64,000 nt of DNA from JACCSI01 sp963815285 (GTDB lineage Bacteria; Acidobacteriota; Vicinamibacteria; Vicinamibacterales; UBA2999). Shown here in pieces: positions 53,061-61,294 of the stretch. Every line of letters begins with the position of its first letter. The first letter of the stretch is position 1. Both the position numbers and the translations under genes were made by a program. The DNA lies in NCBI GenBank assembly GCA_963815285.1, contig CAWFGB010000008.1:1054001-1118000 (forward strand), in the 5' to 3' direction. A model generated the notes under the pieces. That model ran no database searches. It saw only the letters and a program-made list of their open reading frames with translations, and was not told the origin of the DNA.

Positions 53061-54050
53061 GTGCCGCGTTCAATCGTCTACCTCGGCAGTTCACTTGCGC
53101 TGGCGGCAGTGCTGTCGCTCGGTTGTGGAGATCGTGGGCCAGCCGACGGCGCGACTCGGACTCCGGTTGTCCACGACGCCCAGCCGGCTGGTCGCGGCCT
53201 GACGCTCCCGAATGCCAGAACGTCCGTGAAATTTGCCGTCATCGGCGACAGCGGCCGAGGCACGCCGGAACAACACGCGGTCGCCGATCAGATGGTCCGC
53301 TTTCGCGAAAGCTTCAAGTTCGCCTTCGTGCTGATGCTCGGGGACAACATCTACGAAGGCCCGGCGACGCGCGAAGACTACCAGCGGAAGTTCGAAGAGC
53401 CGTATCAGGCGCTGCTCGGTGCCGGCGTTCGCTTCTTCGCCACGCTCGGCAATCACGACGATCCACGGCAGGTGGATTATCCGCCGTTCAACATGGATGG
53501 CGAACGCTATTACAGCTTTGCGCCCCCGGAAGATCCGCTCACGCGGCTGACCACGCGTGTGGAGTTCTTTGCGCTGGATTCGACCAACCTGGACGCCGTG
53601 CAGCTTCAGTGGCTTGACGAGCGCCTGGAGGCCTCCAGCGCTCGATGGAAGATCGTGTTCCTGCATCACCCGCTGTACTCGTCAGGACGCTATCGCCTGA
53701 CGTCACGCGCCCATCGGGTGGCGCTCGAACCGGTTCTGAGGCGTGGCGGCGTAAGCGTGGTGTTCTCGGGGCACGAGCACATCTACCAGCGCGCCGACCT
53801 GCAGAACGGCATCCAGTACTTCATCAGCGGTGGCGCCGGCTCGCTGCGCCGTGGCGACGGCATGCCGGCCCCTTTCGTCGCGCGGTCCTACAGCCAGGAC
53901 TACCACTTCATGCTCGTGGAGGTGGAAGACGATGCCTTCCACTTTCAGGCCATCGCTCGAAGTGGCGCCACGATCGACGCCGGCATCTTGTATCAGGACA
54001 CCCCGACCCCTGACAGGCCTAGCGCTGAGGACATGCCGGTCCGTCCGTGA
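53061..54050 (+). CDS. lipoprotein metallophosphoesterase, second copy
   Basis: 329 residues from GTG 53061 (AAGG 8 bases upstream). The open frame extends back to 52833, but only this start begins with a signal: VYLGSSLALAAVLSLGC, lipobox Cys about 18. Metal motifs: VIGDSGRGT, LGDNIYEG, LGNHDDP, FLHHPLYSSG and FSGHEHIYQ. The first motif has Ser for Thr compared with the 51368 paralogue. Its 3' end overlaps the convergent kinase-like gene by 32 bases. Confidence 0.87.
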   Translation: MPRSIVYLGSSLALAAVLSLGCGDRGPADGATRTPVVHDAQPAGRGLTLPNARTSVKFAVIGDSGRGTPEQHAVADQMVRFRESFKFAFVLMLGDNIYEGPATREDYQRKFEEPYQALLGAGVRFFATLGNHDDPRQVDYPPFNMDGERYYSFAPPEDPLTRLTTRVEFFALDSTNLDAVQLQWLDERLEASSARWKIVFLHHPLYSSGRYRLTSRAHRVALEPVLRRGGVSVVFSGHEHIYQRADLQNGIQYFISGGAGSLRRGDGMPAPFVARSYSQDYHFMLVEVEDDAFHFQAIARSGATIDAGILYQDTPTPDRPSAEDMPVRP

Positions 54051-55188
54051 TGGCCTGCACCTTTTGTTTGAAGACGCGCACCCATTCAGCGACCGGTGTG
54101 ACGGGCATCACGAGCCCGCGCTTTTCGCCGAAGCGTGCGCCGGTAAACAGTGCCGTCAGCTGCTCATCCGAAAGTTCGGCCAGCATCCCGCCGATGAATT
54201 GCCGCCCTGTTTCGGTGATGGTGGCCTGCCCGAAGGTCGCGCCTTCGAAGGGCAGGCTCCGCATCGACACCGTGCACGACGCGCGGTCGTCCCAGAGCGG
54301 AACCCGGGCCCAGGCTTCCAGATCCATCTTGACCGGGCCAAATGAAGCACCCACGTCCTGAAGGAGCAGAAATGGCCTCGCGCACGAGGCGTCGTCTGGC
54401 CACTCACGGTCCAGACAGACTATTCGCTGGTTCTCGGACTTGTTGTCCCAATGGGCCAGTAAGACCGCCATGACCCGTAGTCCGTCGATGTGCGCACGAG
54501 GCGCGCCGCCCTTTGACGATTGCACGGTATCGAGCTCGAAAAAGGACCAGCCTTCCAGGTTGTCGGTCTGGATGGGCCGTGCGTCCATCTTGCGTTCGAG
54601 CGCCACCCACTCGAACTCTTCGTAGCTGTCGTAGTTCACGACTTTCCCATAGACAGGTTCGGCGCGGGTGATCTCCACGGCTTTCATGACCGAAAAAGGC
54701 TCTTCAGGACAGCCGTAGCAGCGGAGTTTCCGGACGAGCGTTACGTGGTCAGCACCAAAACCCAGGGCGCGGAGGAGCCGCGTGGCTGCAGTTTCGGTCA
54801 GGGCCTCGGGGCCGTTGCCGTACTTGATCCGAATCTCCTCACCGGTCTCGAGCTCGCAATTGAACTTCGGCGTAGTGCCGCCGAGTTGATCGATCTTGAA
54901 TTTGCAGCTCAGCTCTCTCAGGTTGTCATCCGCAAAGGACACGCGGCCGACGGTCGTTTCCGGTCTACGCCAAACCTGCGCGCGCGACAGTAATTCCGCG
55001 CGTTCTTCGTCGGTTACGACGCGCTTCTCGTTCCCGAGGGTCTCGCCTTTTTCTTCTGCCTTCGACGTTTCAGCTGGGTCGACGGGTTCAGGCGCATCGC
55101 GCGTGGTACTCCACACCATCATCGCGATGGCTGCTGTCAAAACGACGCCGATGAGAATCAGGCGTCGGGTGCGGCTGTGGTGCCCCAT
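54019..55188 (-). CDS. membrane-anchored protein with kinase-like motifs, paralogue A
   Basis: 389 residues from ATG 55188. One N-terminal transmembrane anchor (LILIGVVLTAAIAMMVW) is followed by an acidic linker, so the domain is outside the cytoplasm. I do not recognise a named family. Visible motifs: Lys122 in EIRIKYG, Glu132 in TETAATRLLRALGF, then AHWDNKSEN (Asp248, Asn253) and LLLQDVGASFG (Asp278). This order matches the Lys/Glu, catalytic-loop Asp-x4-Asn and DxG of kinase-like folds such as HipA or Fam20C types. Two diverged relatives lie at 58264 and 61295. Kinase activity is inference only. Confidence 0.65.
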   Translation of the reverse strand: MGHHSRTRRLILIGVVLTAAIAMMVWSTTRDAPEPVDPAETSKAEEKGETLGNEKRVVTDEERAELLSRAQVWRRPETTVGRVSFADDNLRELSCKFKIDQLGGTTPKFNCELETGEEIRIKYGNGPEALTETAATRLLRALGFGADHVTLVRKLRCYGCPEEPFSVMKAVEITRAEPVYGKVVNYDSYEEFEWVALERKMDARPIQTDNLEGWSFFELDTVQSSKGGAPRAHIDGLRVMAVLLAHWDNKSENQRIVCLDREWPDDASCARPFLLLQDVGASFGPVKMDLEAWARVPLWDDRASCTVSMRSLPFEGATFGQATITETGRQFIGGMLAELSDEQLTALFTGARFGEKRGLVMPVTPVAEWVRVFKQKVQAITDGPACPQR

Positions 55189-55229
55189 ATTGCTCTGCTC
55201 TGCAAGGGACGGGCCTGACTCAGCGTGGA

Positions 55230-56321
55230 ATGCCAATTGCTCGATTACACGTCATGAAGTGGAACGCCTGCTCTGCCGTTGCGAGTGTGATGATTGCGGG
55301 TTCTGTTTTGGGTTCTACAGCGCCCGCCCAGGCGCAGCCGCCGACCCCGCCGCCGCCGCCCGCCGTGCAGCTGCCTACCAACACCTCCGCGGCGCAACCG
55401 GCCCAGGTGCCCTCGCTCGATGAGAAGAGCCGCCATGGCATCGCGCTGCAAGTCGCACTCGATCGCGCCGGATTCTCGCCGGGCGAGATCGATGGCGCCC
55501 CCGGCGCCAACACTGATCGGGCGATGGCCGCGTTCAAAGCCGCACACGGGACGACCGAGCTCGGTGAGGCGTACGACAACTTCCTCACCACCTACACGAT
55601 CAGCGAGCAAGACGTTGCCGGCCCGTTCACGCAGGACATCCCGACTGATCTCGTCGAACAATCCAAGCTGTCGTCCTTGTCGTATGCCTCGGTGCTCGAA
55701 CTGCTCGGCGAGCGATTCCACTCCAGCCCCAAGCTGCTGCAGCGTCTGAATCCAACAGCGACGTTTGCGAGCGGAGAAGCGATCGTGGTGCCGAACGTCG
55801 CGCCATTCATGGTTCCGCCACCCAAGAGTGCTACGGCGCCCGAGACCGCAGAGAAGTCGGCTGGGGCCGCCAACTCCATCGCGGGCAACAGCACGGCCGC
55901 CGGGCCAACACGAGCCGTGACGGTTATCGTCACGGATGGCAGCCGGAGCCTGCAGGTCCAGGACGCCGACGGTAAGGTCCTGTTCCATGCGCCAGTCACG
56001 GTCGGAAGCGTGAACGATCCGCTCCCGGTCGGCGAGTGGAAGATCAACGGCGTCGGTCTCAACCCGATATTCAACTACAACCCGGACCTGTTCTGGGACG
56101 CCGATCCGGCACACGGGATAGCCAAGATTCCCCCAGGCCCGAACAACCCCGCGGGAGTAGTCTGGATCGATCTCAGCAAGGAACACTACGGCATTCACGG
56201 CACGCCCGAGCCCTCGCGCGTTGGCCACACCGAGTCACACGGCTGCATTCGGTTGACCAATTGGGACGCGATGCGGATCGCGGAGTTGGTGAAGCCGGGA
56301 ACGAGAGTCGTTCTGCGATGA
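55230..56321 (+). CDS. L,D-transpeptidase with peptidoglycan-binding domain
   Basis: 363 residues. The signal peptide ends around APAQAQ, then a Pro-rich linker, a peptidoglycan-binding-like domain (HGIALQVALDRAGFSPGEIDGAPGANTDRAMAAF), a LysM-like stretch and the YkuD domain with HGTPEPSRVGHTESHGCIRLTNWD; the nucleophile Cys is about 339. It forms 3-3 crosslinks or attaches proteins to peptidoglycan. ATG 55230 was used, with ATG 55254 as alternative. Its stop overlaps the M23 gene (ATGA). Confidence 0.9.
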   Translation: MPIARLHVMKWNACSAVASVMIAGSVLGSTAPAQAQPPTPPPPPAVQLPTNTSAAQPAQVPSLDEKSRHGIALQVALDRAGFSPGEIDGAPGANTDRAMAAFKAAHGTTELGEAYDNFLTTYTISEQDVAGPFTQDIPTDLVEQSKLSSLSYASVLELLGERFHSSPKLLQRLNPTATFASGEAIVVPNVAPFMVPPPKSATAPETAEKSAGAANSIAGNSTAAGPTRAVTVIVTDGSRSLQVQDADGKVLFHAPVTVGSVNDPLPVGEWKINGVGLNPIFNYNPDLFWDADPAHGIAKIPPGPNNPAGVVWIDLSKEHYGIHGTPEPSRVGHTESHGCIRLTNWDAMRIAELVKPGTRVVLR

Positions 56322-57058
56322 AGAAGCGGCGCCGGTCCTTCCTTCGTGACGACACGGTCGCGCCGTGGCTCACTCTGGCGATGATGCTCGCGTTGTGGTG
56401 GGCTGGCGCATACTTGCTGGGCAAGGACGTCGAACCCGCGCCCCCGGGCGTCAGTGCCGGCGGGCACGACACGACAGCAGCCCTGTCGTCTGAAGCCCGT
56501 ACCGTGACGGAGGATGCACGGCACGCATCCGGCGCTGCACGTGAATCAAACTCGGGTGTGGCTGCCTCCGGCGACGCGGGGGACGAGGTCGCTCGTGCAA
56601 GCGAGCGTCGAACGGACGCGCCCGGCGGCGAGACAGGCCCGATTGTGCCAGTCTCTGGCGTCGAAGCGTCGTCGCTACGGTCGACCTTTGACGAACTGCG
56701 CGGTGGCGGCAGTCGACGGCACGAAGCGCTCGACATCCATGCGCCGCGTGGAACGCCGGTCGTGGCCGCGGTTGACGGCCGCATTGCCAAGTTGTTCACG
56801 AGTGCGGCGGGCGGCCTGACCATCTATCAGTTCGATCCCGAAGAGCGTTTCTCTTATTACTACGCCCATCTCGACGCCTACGCGCCTGACCTCAACGAGG
56901 GCGAAACGGTGCAGCGCGGCCAGATTATCGGGTATGTCGGCACCACCGGCAACGCGGCGCCCGACACTCCCCACCTGCACTTCGCCATTTATCGACTCGG
57001 TCCCGACAAGAAATGGTGGGAAGGTGAGCCGATCGATCCATTGGACCTCATTCGCTGA
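56318..57058 (+). CDS. M23 family peptidase (LytM-like), membrane-anchored
   Basis: 246 residues from ATG 56318. A basic head and one membrane helix (WLTLAMMLALWWAGAYLL) hold it in the inner membrane, followed by a disordered linker. The M23 zinc site is HEALDIHAPRGTPVVAA (H..D) and HLHFAIYR (HxH). It cleaves peptide bonds in peptidoglycan crosslinks. It is directly coupled to the L,D-transpeptidase, so the pair cuts and re-forms crosslinks in the same place. Confidence 0.88.
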   Translation: MKKRRRSFLRDDTVAPWLTLAMMLALWWAGAYLLGKDVEPAPPGVSAGGHDTTAALSSEARTVTEDARHASGAARESNSGVAASGDAGDEVARASERRTDAPGGETGPIVPVSGVEASSLRSTFDELRGGGSRRHEALDIHAPRGTPVVAAVDGRIAKLFTSAAGGLTIYQFDPEERFSYYYAHLDAYAPDLNEGETVQRGQIIGYVGTTGNAAPDTPHLHFAIYRLGPDKKWWEGEPIDPLDLIR

Positions 57059-57082
57059 CCGGGCACGATATGATTGACCCGG

Positions 57083-58267
57083 GTGTCCTTTCGACTCGTG
57101 CTGCTTCGTATCGCATTACTCTTGCTGGCCGGAGTATCGGCCGTACCCGCCCTGGCGCAGACCGAGCCGCCGCCGGCGACACGCGCCGAAGCGCTGCGTC
57201 AAGAGCGTGAGAAGAAACAGCAGGCCCTTTCACCCAATGAGCCGAACGGGTTGCAGCGCACCTTCGACTTCATCGAGGATCACGCGCTGCATGTCCTCTC
57301 GCGCGAAGGGTTCTACCCCAAGATCGGCAGCCTGACGACCGGGAGTGGCTTTGCGCTCGGCCTCGGCTATCGCGACCGCAACATGTTCGCGCGTCGTGGT
57401 GTCGCCGAGTTGTGGGGCGCCGCGAGCTTCAAGAAGTATTGGGCACTGCAAGCCCGCGCGGCGTTTCCTGATCTGGCCGGCGACCGGGTCATGCTCGAGG
57501 CGGTGGCAAACCTCCGCGAGTATCCGAGCGAAGCCTTCTTTGGCATCGGCCCTGACGCCGCACGCGAGGATTTCATCGAGTACCTGTTGCGTACGCGTGA
57601 GTTCGCCGCCACGGGCGGCGTGCGTCTCGCGCCGGCGCTCACCGTCGGCGGCAGCGCGGCGCTGTTCGAGCCCGAGACCGAACTCCTCGGCGTCCTCCTC
57701 GACGTCGACTACGTGCGCACAGGCGCCTTTGTCGAAGTGGACTACCGCGAGCCGCGCAACGCGCGCCGTGGCGGCTGGTATCGCCTGGATTTCCGCCAGT
57801 ACGACGATCGCCGCGATGGCGACAGGCGGAGCTTCCAGCGAACAGACGTCGATCTGCGGCAATTCATCGGCTTTCTCGCCGACCGGCGGGTGATCGCCCT
57901 GCGCGGGTTTCTGTCAACGTCTGAGGCCCCCGACGACAGCCTCGGGATCCCGTTTTATCTGATGCCCACGCTTGGCGGCAACGACACCCTTCGCGGATTT
58001 CGCAACTACCGTTTTCGCGGGCCGCATGCGCTGTTGCTCCAAGCCGAATACCGATGGGAACTCTGGTCGGGGCTCGATGCCGCGCTGTTCTACGATGCCG
58101 GCAAGGTGGCGCTCGAGCGCTCCGATCTCGACTTCAAGCGGCTCGAAAAAGACTACGGCTTCGGCTTTCGCTTCAACACCTCCGAGGGCATCATTCTGCG
58201 CGTAGACGCGGCCTTCGGAAGCCGCGATGGCAAGCACTTGCACATCGTCTTTGGAGGTGTGTTCTGA
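57083..58267 (+). CDS. Omp85/BamA-like outer membrane beta-barrel without POTRA domains
   Basis: 394 residues from GTG 57083 (TTG 57074 possible). The signal peptide ends at about residue 26 (VPALAQ). The barrel is about 330 residues and contains the Omp85 L6 motif GGNDTLRGFRNYRFRG, then HALLLQAEYRWEL and a final GRD-x-GGVF strand. There is no POTRA repeat and the length matches small surface-antigen D15 barrels, so it may transport or anchor a partner rather than assemble proteins. Its stop overlaps the CTG start of the next gene. Confidence 0.82.
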   Translation: MSFRLVLLRIALLLLAGVSAVPALAQTEPPPATRAEALRQEREKKQQALSPNEPNGLQRTFDFIEDHALHVLSREGFYPKIGSLTTGSGFALGLGYRDRNMFARRGVAELWGAASFKKYWALQARAAFPDLAGDRVMLEAVANLREYPSEAFFGIGPDAAREDFIEYLLRTREFAATGGVRLAPALTVGGSAALFEPETELLGVLLDVDYVRTGAFVEVDYREPRNARRGGWYRLDFRQYDDRRDGDRRSFQRTDVDLRQFIGFLADRRVIALRGFLSTSEAPDDSLGIPFYLMPTLGGNDTLRGFRNYRFRGPHALLLQAEYRWELWSGLDAALFYDAGKVALERSDLDFKRLEKDYGFGFRFNTSEGIILRVDAAFGSRDGKHLHIVFGGVF

Positions 58268-59913
58268 GAGGGGCGGCAGCAGTTTTCGTTGCGCTCTCGC
58301 TGCTGGCGTCGGTCATGCAGGCCACCCAGCCGCGATTCTTCCCGGACGATCCGCTCTGGGCCGACGACGACCGCGCGCTCGACGCCTCCAAGGCCGCCGA
58401 GCAGGAAGATTCCAACGGTTACGACTTTGTCGTCAACTCGTTCCTCAATCCGGGCGAACGCCGTGACGTGCGCGCGATGAATGTGAATACGCTCGACGAA
58501 GTGCCCGACTCGAGCTGGTTTACCAACCGGATCGGCCGTCACGAGATTCCGCTTGCGCAGCTCGTGCGCGGGCCCGACCAACGGGAGGGCCTGATCTCAA
58601 CAGAGGGGTGGATCGTGTCCGGTGGCAAGGGGAGCGGTGTCCAACCCGGGTTCCGTATGAGAGATCCTTCCGGGCAGCTCTATCAGATCGAAGTCGACCC
58701 TCCGAGTCATCCCGAGTTGGCCAGCGCGGTCGAGATCATGGGGACGTCGTTCTATTACGCGTTCGGCTATGACACCGTCGAAGTTTACTTGGCTGAGATA
58801 GATGCGGAGTCGCTGGTGATTTCCGAGAAGGCCATGATGCGCGATCCGTTGTCCGGCAAGCAGCGCCGGCTCACGCGCTACGATCTCGACCTGGTGTTCC
58901 GTGAGGCGGCACAGCTACCGAATGGACGCTACCGCGTCCTGGTCAGCAAGTTCGCGTCCGGGAGGCCCTTGGGCAACTTCCGCTACTACGGCACGCGCTC
59001 TGACGATCCCAACGACATCGTCCCGCACGAGCATCGGCGAGAACTACGCGGTGCGCGGGTCTTCGGCGCCTGGCTGAATCACGACGACTCGAGGGGCGTC
59101 AACAGCCTCGACATGCTCGAGCCGCGCTCGGGCGGCGGCGGCTACATCAAGCACTACATGTTCGATTTCGGTTCGATCCTCGGAAGCGGAACAGTCTACG
59201 CGCAGCGGCAACGAGCCGGCAACGAGTACATCTTCGAGCAGGCACCAGGCTGGCGGACGCTCGCCACGCTCGGCCTCTATGTCCGGCCGTGGATGTTGTT
59301 CGACTATCCGGACGTACCGAGATCGATCGGCAGATTCGAGGGTGACGCCTTCGCCCCGGCCGCGTGGAAGCCGGAGTATCCCAATCCGGCCTTCGACAAC
59401 ATGCGGCCGGACGATGCGTTCTGGGCCGCGCGTATCGTCTCGCGATTCAGCGACGCCGCGATTCGCGCGATCGTTGAGAAGGCGCAATACAGCGATCCCC
59501 GGGCGACCGAGTACATGACCGAAACGCTGATCAAGCGCCGGGACAAAGTGCTGAACACGTGGCTCAACGCCGTCAACCCGGTTGTCGATCTGTCGCTCGC
59601 GTCGTCGGGGCAACTGACATGGACCAATGCCGCCGTGGCCGCTGACGTGGCCGAGCCGCCCACGAACTATACGCTCCGGTGGTTCAGGTTCGACAACGCG
59701 ACGAACACGCGCGCCGACGAGGGCGAGCCCCAAACAGTGAGCGCCACGAGGGCGACGGTTCCCCCCGTGCTGCTGAAGGCCGCCGCCGGCGACTACATCG
59801 GCGTGGAGATGACCGCGACGCACCCGATGCAGCTAGCTTGGGCGAAGCCGGCCACGTTCTACTTCCGACGAAGCGCGGACGGCTGGACGTGGGTTGGTGC
59901 GGAGCGCGAATAG
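58264..59913 (+). CDS. exported protein with kinase-like motifs, paralogue C (CTG start)
   Basis: 549 residues. A signal peptide is read only from CTG 58264 (RGAAAVFVALSLLASVMQA), and GGAGG lies 6 bases upstream; the first ATG (58315) would cut the signal peptide off. So a rare CTG start overlapping the Omp85 stop (CTGA) is likely. Motifs: LNHDDSRGVN (Asp275, Asn280) and MFDFGS (Asp301), with a C-terminal helical block like paralogues A and B (FSDAAIRAIVEKA...). The Lys position reads IEVD, so it may be a pseudokinase. Unrecognised family. Confidence 0.65.
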   Translation: MRGAAAVFVALSLLASVMQATQPRFFPDDPLWADDDRALDASKAAEQEDSNGYDFVVNSFLNPGERRDVRAMNVNTLDEVPDSSWFTNRIGRHEIPLAQLVRGPDQREGLISTEGWIVSGGKGSGVQPGFRMRDPSGQLYQIEVDPPSHPELASAVEIMGTSFYYAFGYDTVEVYLAEIDAESLVISEKAMMRDPLSGKQRRLTRYDLDLVFREAAQLPNGRYRVLVSKFASGRPLGNFRYYGTRSDDPNDIVPHEHRRELRGARVFGAWLNHDDSRGVNSLDMLEPRSGGGGYIKHYMFDFGSILGSGTVYAQRQRAGNEYIFEQAPGWRTLATLGLYVRPWMLFDYPDVPRSIGRFEGDAFAPAAWKPEYPNPAFDNMRPDDAFWAARIVSRFSDAAIRAIVEKAQYSDPRATEYMTETLIKRRDKVLNTWLNAVNPVVDLSLASSGQLTWTNAAVAADVAEPPTNYTLRWFRFDNATNTRADEGEPQTVSATRATVPPVLLKAAAGDYIGVEMTATHPMQLAWAKPATFYFRRSADGWTWVGAERE

Positions 59914-59966
59914 CCGTTGTTCTCGGCGCGCTCACAGTGCGAAGCTGTCAGCGCCGAAAGCCAAAG

Positions 59967-61235
59967 CTAAAAGAGCTCCCCGTAGTGCGACCAGAGCCAC
60001 TCCCGCATCTTCTGCCACAGCGGACGCTGGCGCCACGACGCCGCATCGAGCCTGATCGACTTCTGGATGTCGGCCTCGAAGTCGCGCGTCAGTGCCCGCG
60101 CCAGGTCAGGATCCTGAACCGCCACCATGAGTTCGTCGTTCAGTTCGAACGATCGATTGTCGAAGTTCGCGGAGCCGATGACGCTCCACACCCCATCCAC
60201 CACCATCGCCTTGACGTGCATCATGGTCGGTTGGTACTCGTAGATCTCGATTCCGGCATCGAGCAGCGCCTGATACCCGTCGCGGCTGGCGTCCTTGACC
60301 GGCATCGCGTCGGTGATATCGCCATCGGTCACGACCCGCACTTGTACGCCGCGCTCGACGGCGGCGCGCAGTGACCACCGCGTGGATTCGTCGAGGATGA
60401 TGTACGGGGACTGAATGTCAATCTGCCGGCGCGCGCCGGCAATCGACAGCAGATAGAGCAGCTTGACGTTGCTCGCGCCGCCGGTAGGATTGCTCCACAC
60501 CACAATCGACTGCGCGCCGGTCTGCTGAGGGGGTTGACGGGGGGCGAGCGCGGGCGCGGACAGCCCACCCGATTCGAGCCAGTTCTCGTAGAACGAGGCC
60601 TCCAATCCACGAACCGCGGGGCCCTCGACCTTGAACTGAGTATCACGCCAGTGTTCAGGACTCTGCGCGTGCCCGAGCCAGTGATCCGCTAGCCCTAGGC
60701 CACCGGTGAACCCGACCTCGCCGTCGACGACGAGCACTTTGCGGTGCGTGCGGTAGTTGGCCTCTTCGAGGCTCCAGGGACGAAGCAGGTTGAACCACAC
60801 CACCTGAACACCGGCGTCGGTCAGTTTCTTCTCCGAGATGTCTGAGAGGGAGGCGCCAAATCCGTCCAGCACGACGCGCACCTCGACTCCGCGCTGGGCC
60901 GCCTTGACGAACTCGGTGGTGAACTGATCGCCGACCTCGCCGTCTTCGTAGATGAAGCTTTCGAAACTGATGCGGCGCTTTGCCTGGCGAATCGCGTCGA
61001 GCATGGGCGGAAACACTTCGTCACCGTTTCTGAGCACGTCGTACCGGTCGCCCGGTTCCACCGGTGCTCCGACCAGCGAACCGACATATTCCGCAAAGCG
61101 AGGGTCGGCGGCGGCCACCGGGCTTTGTACGGTCAGCGTCTCCTGATCTTGCGCAAGTAACAGGAGCAAACTCATCAGCACCAGGCCGATCAAAACCCCC
61201 ACCCGCCAGCCACGAAGTATCCATGGTCGAGTCAC
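59967..61235 (-). CDS. cardiolipin synthase-like phospholipase D protein
   Basis: 422 residues from GTG 61235. An N-terminal anchor (VGVLIGLVLMSLLLLLA), then two intact HKD motifs: THRKVLVVDGEVGFTGG and MHVKAMVVDGVWSVIGSANFDNRSFELNDE. Such enzymes form or remodel phospholipids such as cardiolipin. The 13 bases at its start would overlap the divergent gene if that began at ATG 61223. It sits between two of the kinase-like paralogues. Confidence 0.87.
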   Translation of the reverse strand: MTRPWILRGWRVGVLIGLVLMSLLLLLAQDQETLTVQSPVAAADPRFAEYVGSLVGAPVEPGDRYDVLRNGDEVFPPMLDAIRQAKRRISFESFIYEDGEVGDQFTTEFVKAAQRGVEVRVVLDGFGASLSDISEKKLTDAGVQVVWFNLLRPWSLEEANYRTHRKVLVVDGEVGFTGGLGLADHWLGHAQSPEHWRDTQFKVEGPAVRGLEASFYENWLESGGLSAPALAPRQPPQQTGAQSIVVWSNPTGGASNVKLLYLLSIAGARRQIDIQSPYIILDESTRWSLRAAVERGVQVRVVTDGDITDAMPVKDASRDGYQALLDAGIEIYEYQPTMMHVKAMVVDGVWSVIGSANFDNRSFELNDELMVAVQDPDLARALTRDFEADIQKSIRLDAASWRQRPLWQKMREWLWSHYGELF

Positions 61236-61294
61236 ACCGGCCGCCTCTGCAACTAGCGTTCCTGAGCCTGGTTCTTGCAGTTGACCTGCACGGG

